Shown here in pieces: positions 1 through 10,229 of a stretch of DNA of 64,000 bases. Origin of the DNA: Pelodera strongyloides (taxonomy: Eukaryota; Nematoda; Chromadorea; Rhabditida; Rhabditidae); the NCBI GenBank assembly GCA_036852015.1, contig JAANDG010000293.1:62001-126000 (forward strand), written 5' to 3'. Both the position numbers and the translations under genes were made by a program. Each line of letters opens with the position of its first letter. Within the stretch, counting starts at the first letter, position 1. A model generated the notes under the pieces. That model worked only from the letters and a program-made list of their open reading frames with translations. It was not told the origin of the DNA and made no database searches.

Positions 1-480
1 GCAACGTTTTTGAAAGCGCTCGGAGGATCTGCCGTAAGTGCAGTTGTTGTACTAATATTTTTCCGCAAGCACAGGTCTCACATGTGTTGTGTAGCCGAGT
101 GGTCTAAGGCGCTGTTCAAAGAAAGTATGTAACAAGAGTGTAGGGTTCGAATCCAACACGCTGCTTTCTTTTTGCAGTTGCTACTTTTCCCGCACCGTTT
201 CCGCACCTTTTCGGCAACGGTTTGGGGGTGTTTCCCGCACCAAAACGGCAACCAGAGTCGGTGGAAAAACTTTTGCGGCGCGCATCAAATTCTTTTGCGG
301 GAAACACCCCCAAACTGTTGCCGCGCGCAACTCTTGAGTTTCGTTGCAGTATCCCTCATAGTACATGAAATGAGTAGAAAAGGAACGCGGCATCTTTCAA
401 AAACTTACAACGGAAAGATGAAATACAGCCTAACCTCTGGAGCTGGAACATGGCTCATTTTGTAGAGAATTGAAGCTGTA
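1..480 (+). repeat. Dispersed repeat with tRNA-like segment
   Basis: The first 130 bases recur, diverged, at about 62150-62240 on the same strand and about 6790-6885 on the opposite strand. They share a stretch beginning CAACGTTTTTGAAAGCGC, then a CAGTTGTTGTACT stretch, then a tRNA-like A box. From about 210 to 320 the GGGAAACACCCCCAAA motif occurs in both orientations, so this part can fold back. Short open frames here lie inside the repeat and show no protein family. It is probably a non-autonomous mobile element; its left end lies outside the window. Confidence 0.6.
84..165 (+). other. tRNA-like sequence (A box + B box)
   Basis: It has TAGCCGAGTGGTCTAAGGCG, an A-box-like D arm of tRNA-Ser/Leu type, followed about 40 bases later by GGGTTCGAATCC, a good B box. 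The acceptor stem does not pair convincingly, so I read this as a tRNA-derived SINE head rather than a functional tRNA gene. It lies inside the dispersed repeat at the window start. Confidence 0.5.
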
Positions 481-604
481 CAAGGTTGTATGTAATAGGT
501 CGCTAGATAAGTACACTCTCCAAAAAAAGCTATGAGCCTTTGAAGTTTTAATAAGCAAACAGTGTGTGTTTACACTGTGTGCTTAACCTCTTTTCATATG
601 TGGA

Positions 605-930
605 GCCTGATAGAGTATTTAACTGCTGTTTCGGAAGCACGAAACACCTCAAAAAATCATTCAGGGCGGCTTTCACTTTCCATATAGAAACTCATTGAGA
701 AACTCGCCACAAAAATTGAAGATCAGGGACAAATTTGAATTAGTACACGTATTAGCTACTTGCATGCGAATATCTGTACTGAATTCAAATTTGTGCCTGA
801 TCTTCAATTTTTGTAGCGAGTTTCCAATTGTGCTTATGTATGAAAAGTGAAAGCCGCGCTGAATAATTTTTGGGCCAAATTCGCCCTGTTTCGGCCTCGC
901 GAAACAGTTAAATTGTTAAATACTCTATGA
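605..930. mobile_element. Foldback (MITE-like) element
   Basis: The outer ends GATAGAGTATTTAAC and its complement near 905-930 face each other. Inside, stretches including CAAATTTGAATT and the complement of AATTGAAGATCAGG form a long imperfect inverted repeat around a short centre near 755. There is no open frame. This matches a non-autonomous DNA transposon of about 325 bp. Confidence 0.6.
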
Positions 931-944
931 TTATCATTAAAATG

Positions 945-1035
945 TGGATCGGTGGCTCAGTGCTATAGCCTACAGCTCCGATCTCACAAGCGGACAAGCG
1001 AGGTGGCATGCTTCAATTCTGCCTAGGTTACATGT
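945..1035 (+). other. tRNA-like SINE head
   Basis: GGTGGCTCAGTGCTATAGCC resembles an A box and GCTTCAATTCTGCC, about 55 bases later, resembles a B box. A second, opposite copy with a very similar spacer (GCTCCGATATCACAAG) lies at about 1285-1375. The pair looks like two copies of one tRNA-derived short element, not working tRNA genes. Confidence 0.45.
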
Positions 1036-1284
1036 TTTCGTAAAAACCAAGGGTTTCTTACTTTTAAGCGACGGAATAGTGTAAACGGTTATAGTAGTTC
1101 CCTAAGCGTAAACGACATTATTTTTTATGAAAAAATAGGCCCAAAGTAGATAAAGTCCACTAAACATTAGTATACTTAACCTACTGTTGAATGGTAATAA
1201 TGAAACAGAAATTAACAAAGTTTCTAATTGGAAGAGCTATTGTAGAGGGTACGATACGATTTGAATACCATTTTTTTGAAACGA

Positions 1285-1375
1285 CAAACACCAACCCAGG
1301 TAGAATTGAACCCTTGAGCCTTGACCCCCTCACTTGTGATATCGGAGCCTTACCACTGAGCCGCCTAGCAACATT
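1285..1375 (-). other. tRNA-like SINE head
   Basis: On the minus strand GGCGGCTCAGTGGTAAGGC (A box) is followed by GGGTTCAATTCTACC (B box). It is the better preserved relative of the sequence at 945-1035, in inverted orientation. An open frame crosses it but has no protein signature. Confidence 0.5.
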
Positions 1376-1399
1376 TTCATGTTACTGAGGCTTCGCTCA

Positions 1400-2690
1400 T
1401 GCAGTGCAAACAATTTCCTTATTAAAACTTCAACGGCTTATAACTTATAACTTTTGTTGGAGAAGATACGGATCGAGCGTCCTATTAAAACCTTGTTCGG
1501 CTTGCAATTCTCTACGACATGAGCTATATTCCAGCTCCGGAGGTTACGGTCATATTTCATAAGGCAAGAAAATGCAAAAATTGATGCATAACAGAGAAAG
1601 CAGAAATGTACTTTCTATGTTCAGTCTCAAAAATGGCGTACTGGGTGAAGTGAGTAGGTCAACTAGGTGCGCCTAGAGTGTCAGAGTTTCGCGCTGAATT
1701 TCTTTCCAAATCCGCCTTTTGCGAACCCTTCTTTTTAGTCACCACAAGTTTTCCCAATATAGATATTCATACTCTAAAGATAAGGAGAGTAATTATACAA
1801 TCAATGCATGAGAAAAGGTAGTCTAAGAAAAGCACAGGCACGACAATCCAATACTTTCAGATCCACGATGTGCCGATGATGTGACCGCCGATAATTTCTC
1901 ACAGAAAATGAGCAAACTGATAATTCTTAGCAACATCTATGAGAATGAAGGCCGAGTGGTCTGCAGAGAGAGCAAGAAGGTACAGCCAGAATTGACTGCG
2001 GACGCTGATTGGGTAAGAAATTGCGAGCTTCAGCTCTTATATTTCATGTTTTATTGCAAGAAAGTCTACTGACCGTAATATGTTATTTCTGCGCGTTATG
2101 GTGATATCCAATATAAGAAAAAAATGGTAATACCAAAAATAACAATAGCTAGAAAAACAGAAAAGGAATAGAATAAAACAATGCTTTTACAATATAGGTT
2201 GAATTGGAATTACGGTACCGCGTTTCGACCCCTGCGGTGTCTCCATGTATGCGATTCGCACTTTCGAAAATGACAAATGCCTGACCATGTTCGAGTCGAT
2301 GTAAATGGCATGCTTCCGCAGGGATTTTGGATCTAGTATAGATCTGTTTTAAAATAGTACGCATTACGGATCTTTTTCAAATAGCACGGGTTTGATGCGG
2401 TACTGTTCCAAATAGCACAGGTAGGACGCGCGTTCGCTGCAGGACCATGCCAAATGTGCGATTCGCATGGGTTACGGTAAAATAACAAAATACTTGAACA
2501 TGGACGGGCATTTGACATTTTCGCACGTGCGATTCGCGAAGATGGAAACCATAAGTCATAGATATCCTGATATCCATCTGCTCAATATGTTAGGGAAGAA
2601 TATTTATAGGATACTGGGGTAGCGGACTGATTGAATTATTTATGGAACTGATAATAATGTCAAAGAGATATTCGTTTCCGAGAAGTTTGT
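1400..2690. other. No gene seen
   Basis: Low-complexity, AT-rich DNA. Only short open frames without splice-supported continuation or recognizable motifs are present on either strand. Confidence 0.5.
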
Positions 2691-2694
2691 GAAG

Positions 2695-3165
2695 GAATGC
2701 CTGAATTTTCGTCAGAACTGCACGCCTGTGAATTTTGAGGGCTTCTCCCAATATGCAATTAATTTTGATAATATGGAGTATCATAAACAGGAAACCTATT
2801 AACCTCAAAAGTATAGTCATCAGTGTTATGCCCCATCGATTATTTGATATTTTAAGCCGAAGTGCCGAAGGATTCTTGATCGTTCGAACTAGCTTTTTCG
2901 AGGACAAGTGTCCATACTATGAATACTGTCATTTGTGAATGAACTCCTGAATTTTCACCTTGAACTGTGAAGGGTCAGAAGTGCACCTGAATTCTGAGGA
3001 CCTCCTAATATTAATATGCAATTCATTTTGGTAATATGACTAATATGAATATCATATACAGGAAACCTATCAACCTCAAAAGTACAGTCATCAATTTTAT
3101 TATGAAGTGTTATGTCCCGGTCCCAGTAGTCCCATCGAATGATCGAATATTAGATTTTTTAAGCC
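2695..3165. repeat. Diverged tandem duplication
   Basis: The block from about 2695 to 2860 is repeated in diverged form from about 2945 to 3165. Both contain CAGGAAACCTAT, CAACCTCAAAAGTA and CAGTCATCA in the same order, followed by a CCCATCGA motif and TTTTAAGCCGA. The second copy carries small insertions. No coding potential is visible. Confidence 0.6.
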
Positions 3166-3221
3166 GATCTCTCCTACCTATCTAAACCACTAAACAACAT
3201 TCAACCCAGCCTCCATGTCGC

Positions 3222-5011
3222 GCGCTACGTTCTGGGGCGCATAGTGCGGCGCATACTTTCCCGCACGTTTTGGGCGTGCGTGCATACTTTCCCGCATGGT
3301 GTGGCGTGCGCGCAGACTTTCCCGCAGAGCTGCAGACTTTCCCGCATACTCTGCCATCATGCGGAAACTCGCTGAAATTACACATTGCGACACTTTTGTT
3401 CGCCCAACCATGCGGCAGACTTTCCCGCAGACATAACCGCGAGGCGCAGACTTTCCCGCAGACATACCCGCATGGTTTCCTGCAGACAAACCCGCCACGC
3501 AAAAAAGTTGCCTCCCTAAAACGCTTAGGACATAGTCCAAATGACTGCCAGCCGAGAGACGTCTCCGCCTTTCCATCCTTTTGCCACATGTGCGGTTATG
3601 GCTGAGTGGTTGAAGGCGCTGACTACAGATGACATGGCACATAATATGTAATATACTAAATTACACAATAAACAGGCATAAAATTATTTTTCGAATTTTT
3701 TCCCCCTGCAGACATATCCGCACGGTGCACCGCAGACTTTCCCGCATAGTGCGGACCTGTAAACCCGCACCATGCGGGAAAGTCTGCGGTGCACCATGCG
3801 GGTCAGGTTCAGAGAGCGCAAGGAAGGTAGGCAGGTAACCGGCGCTGGGCTAGTAGCTAGCACACACTTCAAGAGGAAATGTGATGCTCGCATTGGCAGG
3901 AGCCCACCACCGATCATCTCCTACCCATCTAAACTATACTAAACAACATTCAACCTACACCCCATGTTGGGCAAGGCAGGTAGGTAGGTAACCGGCGCTG
4001 GGCTAGCAGCTAGCACACAAATCAAGAGGAAATGTGATGCTCGCACAGGCAGGAGCCCACCACCGGTCATCTCCGACCCAGCTAACAACATTCAACCTCC
4101 ACGCCATGTCGCGCAAGGCAGGTAGGCAGGCAATCGGCGCTGGTCTAGCACACACCAAGGGTAAATGCTTTGCGACCTGGTATTTCCTCGATCCGAGCAC
4201 GAAGACAAAAATCATAGTAAATCACCCGGCTTCAAACTCTTCTGCTTTACATAATACATTAATACTGAAAATGACTGCAATCTACAGCCGCTGATCTCCA
4301 TTTGCTCTGAACCTGACCCGCATGGTGCACCGCAGACTTTCCCGCATGGTGCGGGTTTACAGGTGCGCACTATGCGGGAAAGTCTGCGGTGCACCGTGCG
4401 GATATGTCTGCAGGGGGAAAAAATTCGAAAAATAATTTAATGCTTGTTTATTGTGTAATTTAGTATATTACATATTATGTGCCATGTAGAACACTTCACA
4501 TAACATATATTCTATGAATAAAGCCTCATAAGACATAAGCACATGGGTGGAATTGAACCCTGACCACTCATCTGTAGTCAGCGCCTTCAACCACTCAGCC
4601 ATAACCGCACATGTGGCAAAAGGATGGAAAGGCGGAGACGTCTCTCGGCTGGCAGTCATTTGGACTATGTCCTAAGCGTTTTAGGGAGGCAACTTTTTTG
4701 CGTGGCGGGTTTGTCTGCAGGAAACCGTGCGGGTATGTCTGCGGGAAAGTCTGCGGGTATGTCTGCGGGAAAGTCTGCGCCTCGCGGTTATGTCTGCGGG
4801 AAAGTCTGCCGCATGGTTGGGCGAACAAAAGTGTCGCAATGTGTAATTTCAGCGAGTTTCCGCATGATGGCATAGTATGCGGGAAAGTATGCGGGAAAGT
4901 CTGCAGCTCTGCGGGAAAGTCTGCGCGCACGCTACACCATGCGGGAAAGTATGCGCGCACGCCTAAAACGTGCGGGAAAGTATGCGCCGCACTATGCGCC
5001 CCAGAACGTAG
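3222..5011. mobile_element. 1.8-kb GC-rich giant foldback element
   Basis: The left arm (about 3222-3813) and right arm (about 4302-5011) are near-perfect reverse complements, from CGCTACGTTCTGGGGCGCAT at one end to its complement near 5011 at the other. Both arms are filled with many copies of ACTTTCCCGCA spaced irregularly. The loop (3814-4301) contains two to three direct copies of a block of about 150 bp that includes GGTAACCGGCGCTGGGCTAG and AAGAGGAAATGTGATGCTCGCA. Long open frames in the arms come from the GC-rich repeats and mirror each other, so they are not genes. Each arm also holds a tRNA-like A box near its inner third. Confidence 0.75.
4537..4612 (-). other. tRNA-like sequence in right arm of foldback
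   Basis: The minus strand reads GGCTGAGTGGTTGAAGGCGC (A box), then GGGTTCAATTCC (B box) about 40 bases later. The left arm (3594-3632, + strand) keeps the A box and the next bases, but its B-box half is missing. The two arms therefore differ by a deletion here. The acceptor stem is poor, so it is a pseudo-tRNA. Confidence 0.5.
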
Positions 5012-5049
5012 TGGATTGAAGAAACAGCGGTGGAATCGTGGAATGCTTT

Positions 5050-6540
5050 CAAACATTTGAAAAGGAAGAAAAAAAACGATAAATAATCAAGAATCACAGT
5101 GATTAATACTTTGTGCACTATTGTTGATCATTGCTTGTACAATTAGAAGTGTCACAAAAATGGAAACATAAAGGAAATAGGGAACACACGCAACAAAACA
5201 AAATAATCGCCGATCCCGCAGAAAAACCGTCGTTTGCTGACCAAATGGTATTTACCGAAAAAAAAAACAATTCGTGACTGGTTCCTGACTGTTCGTGACC
5301 GCTTGGTGATGAGTTGATGAAATGATGACGGTTTTCGATTATGATTCAAATGTTTGTGCAAATTGCACACTAAGGCCGCCCTTAGCCGGTTTTTATGAAG
5401 TTGAACTGCCAAATGAAAATTGAGGTTTCGGTCGGGCGGGAATCGAACCCGCGATTTTCGATTAATTCGATGAAGGCCAAACCAGAAACAAGGCACAGCC
5501 AAGCACGCAATTTGGTTCTTATTACAGTGGTTCATTATCCGTGACACTACACACAGTGAATAAACCGGCACTTGTTTTTGGATGACTGGAACTTAGTATG
5601 CTGGCACCACCTGAATGAACGGTGTGTCAAAAGTATGTGCCCATATACAAATGGGTACAGACGAAATAAATACTTCCAAGCTGTTCAACTATAGGTTAAA
5701 GGCAGATAGAAAATCTATCGTACATTTCAAAAGGGTAAAAAAAAGTCAAAAGATCAGTCAAAAGATTAACAAAAATATAGGAGTGGGGGTACCGGGTAGG
5801 GTAGGAGTCCAGTGGTACGTAAAACGAAGTGGAAGTGGAACTAATTGTAAAAAGCTAATGGTCGATTTATTATTGGTCTCAATTACAAAAGGATTAATTT
5901 CAACGGTCAATATGAACTATGAGTGATGCTTACGGTAGAGGAAGCAGATATTCATAGAGGTGAATGTGAGAAAAATCTACGTTAGGTTTAGGTATACATA
6001 TATATACGCTATTGAAATATTTTGCCTTTAGCCTCAAATGATCGAGTACATCGGAATTCTAACAGATGCAGGCCTTGTTGACTGCGCACAATTCCCTCAG
6101 GTATGTTCTTGGTTTTTGCACAGACCCACAGACAAATGCGTTATGTATGTTTTTATAGATAGTCTTTCGCAATAAATAGCAAAACAAAATCCGCGACTTC
6201 ATAAGCAATTAATATTTAATGGGTGTGCGAGAGCGCGAGTAGCAATGCAGGTCTGCTGCTATATTTGTCAAGGGTTGTGGGAGTGGAGGGTGACGAATAA
6301 CACTCATTAGTCCATTGGTAAGGAGTTCGAGTAGGAATAATCATGAAACGAGGAAAATCGCCAAGGATAGAAGAATTACGTAGGCTATACTCTAATATTT
6401 GGTCAACGATCCAGATCCTATATAAAAAACAGACAATGCGAGCTAGCAAATTAATATTTAGACCTACTCGTCTGCGTACAAAGCACTCAATCACATCCGG
6501 CTCCGTCGAAATTGTTCGGTAAGTAATTTAAACAAATATA
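5050..6540. other. No gene seen
   Basis: AT-rich intergenic DNA. The only distinct item is a minus-strand B-box and T-arm-like sequence near 5432-5455 (GCGGGTTCGATTCCCGC), which pairs perfectly with itself as a T stem but has no clear 5' half. Open frames of around 100 codons have no motif or splice support. Confidence 0.5.
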
Positions 6541-6544
6541 TATA

Positions 6545-7300
6545 AAATAGTGCTAATAATGAAACCCAAGCGTTGCTCGCCGCAACCGTTTAAAGGTGCC
6601 TCCCGCAAAAGAATTTGGTGCGCGCGCGTGCGGAACACGTTTTTTTCACCGGTTTTGTTTGCCGTTTTGCTGCGGGAAACACCCCCAAATCGTTGCGGAA
6701 AAGGTGCGAGAAAGGTCACTGAATGTGCAAAAAGAAATCAAAGCGTTCAATTCGAAAATACAATCTTGTTAGATACTTTCTCTAAACGGCGCCTTAGACC
6801 ACACGACCGCACAACACGTGTGAGGCCTGTTCATGCGGAAAAACATCAGTACAAACGAAGTTACAGCTCTTTCAAAAACGTCACGGAAAAGGCGTGGGGC
6901 GCAACTTGCGCGCCGAACCATGCAAAAAATGTTTTCCGCAACGTTTCGGCGCTCATTTTGCGCCTCATTTCGTTTCGACGCGCATTCTGTGTCCCGTTTC
7001 GATACGGCGCGCATTTTGCGTCCCGAAATGGCGCGGCGGGCAACTCATCGGCTCCGAATGAACTACGTTCCTGGGTGCGCAGCGCACCGCGCACCCAGCC
7101 GCGCAAATTGGAGCGCATGCGTAGCCAGCCGCGCAAATTCGAGAGCACGCGTAGACAGCCGCGTACCGCGCAGGGGGGGGGGGGGGGGCAGGCCAGCCGC
7201 GGGTGCGCGCTGCCTCGGGGGCTCTGGCCCTCAACCGCGCAGCACACCCCCAGCCAACCGCGCGGGGGGAGGCCAGCTGCGCAATTTCGTCTATATCCGC
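6545..7300. repeat. Composite GC-rich repeat
   Basis: This stretch contains an inverted copy (about 6790-6885) of the repeat seen at 1-130 and 62150-62240. It also has a block with GCGCGCATTTTGCGTCCCGAAATGGCGCGGCG that recurs near 62050-62350. A run of about 15 G is followed by GC-rich DNA with CAGCCGCG motifs that reappears in opposite orientation at 25310-25590. Four overlapping long open frames on both strands are a by-product of the high GC content. Confidence 0.6.
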
Positions 7301-7337
7301 TGTGACCCAATATTTCTTCTCGAATATTCCACATACG

Positions 7338-7412
7338 CCTTATGGCCGAGTGGTCTAAGGCGCTGGTTGGGGCCATAATCAGTGAAAGTCGCACATTCTA
7401 TTCCTGTTCGGT
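7338..7412 (+). other. tRNA-like sequence, degenerate
   Basis: TATGGCCGAGTGGTCTAAGGCGCTGG is nearly the same A-box segment as at window start. The B box (ATTCTATTCC) is degenerate. It borders the composite repeat and probably belongs to it. Confidence 0.4.
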
Positions 7413-7429
7413 TTATTTGTCTTGCGGAA

Positions 7430-8569
7430 GTTGTGGTAAATGAATGCGAAAGTGTCTCTGTTTATATATCTGTATGTGCTCTCCTTTTACTTTTGCATGG
7501 GAAGTGGGAAGGCTAACCCGCGGGGGGGGGGATGCAAATGAACAGTGTTCACTAAGGTGACTAAGTTAAAGGGGGGCTCCCTCCACGCTCAACCGATCTG
7601 CAAAGAATGGCCATCCGTCTCCCGCATTACCCTAAGACTAAGAAAGGCGTAAACTCGGACCTACTATAGAATTACAAAGTTCAGATGTTCAGAAAGAGTC
7701 ACGGTAAACAATTTGTGGATTTAACGAAGTTTCCTTGCATAGAGCATCAATTGTCTATTTTTGTCTTTGGTTTTTCAAAAATGATCTATAGAATTGCAAC
7801 TGCTATCTGGATGGTAAATGCAGCGCCCACAAACCATATAATTGTTATGAGACTACGAATGACTACTGCATAACTCATTAAGGTTTTGAATAGGCAACAA
7901 AGCAACAGAATAGGAGAGAATGTGAGAAAGCTGTTAGAGCTAACTCAACTCATTACTTCGTTATGCTATGGCAAGTAAAAACAAGCCGTAGCTGCGGTAG
8001 ATTTAATCCACTACTTGGTTAGAGGCAGAACTAGCCAATGCTCCAAATACTAAAACTTTAAAACAAATATTCCAGACCATCACACACTTCTGCGGGAAAT
8101 GCGAGACAGGCTGTAGTCATGTGCATCCTCTCGCCTACTCCTCTCGAGAACAAATGATTTCATGGGCGACGGACACAAATGGACACAAGGACCGCAACAG
8201 CCAGTGCCAGAGGAATTGGATAGTTGATCACATAAATCAGGTTCCTCTCTTGTTATACATTGCTTTCTCGCTCAAACTAATAGAAAGGACAAGCAGATCA
8301 AGTAGACTCTTCCAAGTGGCACCTGCGACGTGACACGTGACAGTATATAACATGAGTTATAGTTGACGTGTATGCATCGTAGCGACACTGTATTTATCAT
8401 TTTGGGGCGTATAGCGTTAGTGTATCACGAAGAGAGACGAGACAACATATCGGCAATTGTAAGATGCACCCATGCCCTCATACTGACCGTTAGTAGTAAT
8501 TGTCCTGCGCTGGCAAACTTTTCACCAGATTACCTCTGATGTGATCAAACCCTTAAAGTTCGATTACAG
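7430..8569. other. No supported gene; probable upstream part of next gene
   Basis: The 5' exon(s) of the membrane-protein gene starting at 8570 should lie here or further upstream. A weak candidate ends at a donor near 8456-8462 (ATT then GTAAGA), whose phase would fit the 8570 exon. No start codon could be tied to it. Confidence 0.3.
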
Positions 8570-10221
8570 GGATTGCGGAGAAATGAAACCTGGCTGACTG
8601 AAGTGCGCGAGAGTTGCCAGTCATGTTATGAGAGGGATTGTACAACGATTCGAGCACAATTTGTAAACAATCTCCTCATGGACGAGTTACAGAAGCACAA
8701 CACTGATGCACAAGCTGTATGGAATCATTTGTGTCGCTACCCAGCGTAAGTACAATAATCTATTAATCGCCAATGCCAATAATAATAACAACTGTAGTTG
8801 GAAAGTTGGAAGTGATGCGTCGACACCAGTAGCTCACAGCTTCTGAAGTTTTCTCATTCGGTATCGTACTGGGCAGCAGTGAACAGCGTCGGCGTTCACA
8901 TTTGAATATATTGAATTGAACGCATGAATTCGTTCACTAAACTCCCTTGAAAGTCCTTCATTCCAGCGCCCTCGGACTGTTTGACTACACCGCCTTCAAC
9001 CTTGAAGAGAGATTCAATGCATACGACGAGTTTCTCCAATTAATGTTGTAAGTTCGCTTACACTTTTTGAAAACTTCAATCGATTGCATCGTCACTCAAA
9101 CATTTTCACTGACATTGACTCAAGTGTAGATGTAGATGATTAAAGACGTAATCTACGCAAGATCGACTGCTCGATAAAATTAAGTGGATCATGCTTAACA
9201 AGTGATCTATAAGTTAACCATCGCTCCGATCCGTAGCACCCTTCGGCCTATCTTATTAGATAAAAGAGTAACTGTAGCGCGCACTAGCACTCACCTTACG
9301 GAAGTAGAATTCGAATATTCTCATGTAAAAAACGATGTATTTCTTCATTCGTGAAGATTTGCATCTACGTTACAGACGCTACACAATTATGGAAAAACGC
9401 CTCAAACCCTCAGGTGGCGTAGCCGAATGGTGTTAGATAAAAGGATACAATCCTTTTTAATAATTCATTGTTTGCAGAGCGTTCCAGTCGAACTCTTGGT
9501 GGTGCTTCCCCGTCATCATCATCTTCATGATTGTATGTACGGCGTTCTTCAATATTCCAAATAGATACCGCGGTAAGTACACATTTTCATTTTGTTTTCT
9601 TTAATTGATAACCAGTACAGGGAGCAGTATTTGCCATGTGCTACTACTTTCCTTATTTAGCTGCAATGCGAACAGAGCTGAGAATATTTAATTCTCAGGA
9701 TGTTTTCAGACTTTTTCGACATGAGCGCACATATTGAGTCCTTCAAGAGGTTTAAGGCCGACCGTCTTTTGCAGTGGGCGATTAAGCGGCTATCGACTAA
9801 GGTGGAGAGGATGAAGGCTAAGGCAGCCAATGCTATACAGAGACTCAAGGCAGCCGTAACCAAGAAGGTACTCATCTACCCTTTACCCTATACTAAGCAT
9901 AACTTTCTTTTTTTAACAACAAATTTTTTCTACGTTCCATACTTACAAATATTTGAAAAGCTCGACGTTTCATTCACCCAGCTTTGCACGATAAGTACAG
10001 GGGATTCTATATGTATAGGAGTATAGGTAGCACAACAATTACAGAAGCCCACCGCACCGACCGCTAAGACCTCTGCAGCTGATACTGTGTCTACCGATCC
10101 TAAGACCAAGTCGAGCGCCATCCCCGACTCTAAGAAGAAAGAGAATGGCGAGACCATCGCAACGGGCCCCGGCCCCGTTGGAGGTCAGCTGGTAGAGCAA
10201 GGAGGATTGGTTAGAGTTTAG
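8570..10221 (+). CDS. Small single-pass membrane protein, unknown family (5' end missing)
   Basis: Five exons join in frame: 8570-8745, 8967-9047, 9478-9572, 9710-9867 and 10027-10221 (TAG), each with AG acceptor and GT donor and matching phase. They encode 234 residues. Residues 1-90 are polar, with cysteines near the start (SCQSCYERDC), and look extracytosolic. Residues about 94-111 (WWCFPVIIIFMIVCTAFF) form one membrane segment. The next 60 residues are very Lys/Arg/Ala-rich and probably helical and cytoplasmic, followed by a Thr/Ser/Lys-rich tail. I do not recognize the family. Charge distribution suggests N-out/C-in. A possible poly(A) signal AATAAA lies at 10857-10862. The start codon is not found, so the N-terminus (perhaps a signal peptide) is lacking. 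Confidence 0.7.
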
Positions 10222-10229
10222 GTAAGCCA

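Noticed and set aside
3182..5060. Several 110-150-codon open frames
   Set aside because: They lie in the arms of the foldback, appear mirrored on the opposite strand, and consist of low-complexity Cys/Gly/Lys/Ala or Phe/Pro/Ala repeats from TTTCCCGCA motifs.
6550..7394. Four overlapping frames of 89-251 codons
   Set aside because: They overlap on both strands in GC-rich repeat DNA shared with other loci, with no domain signature.
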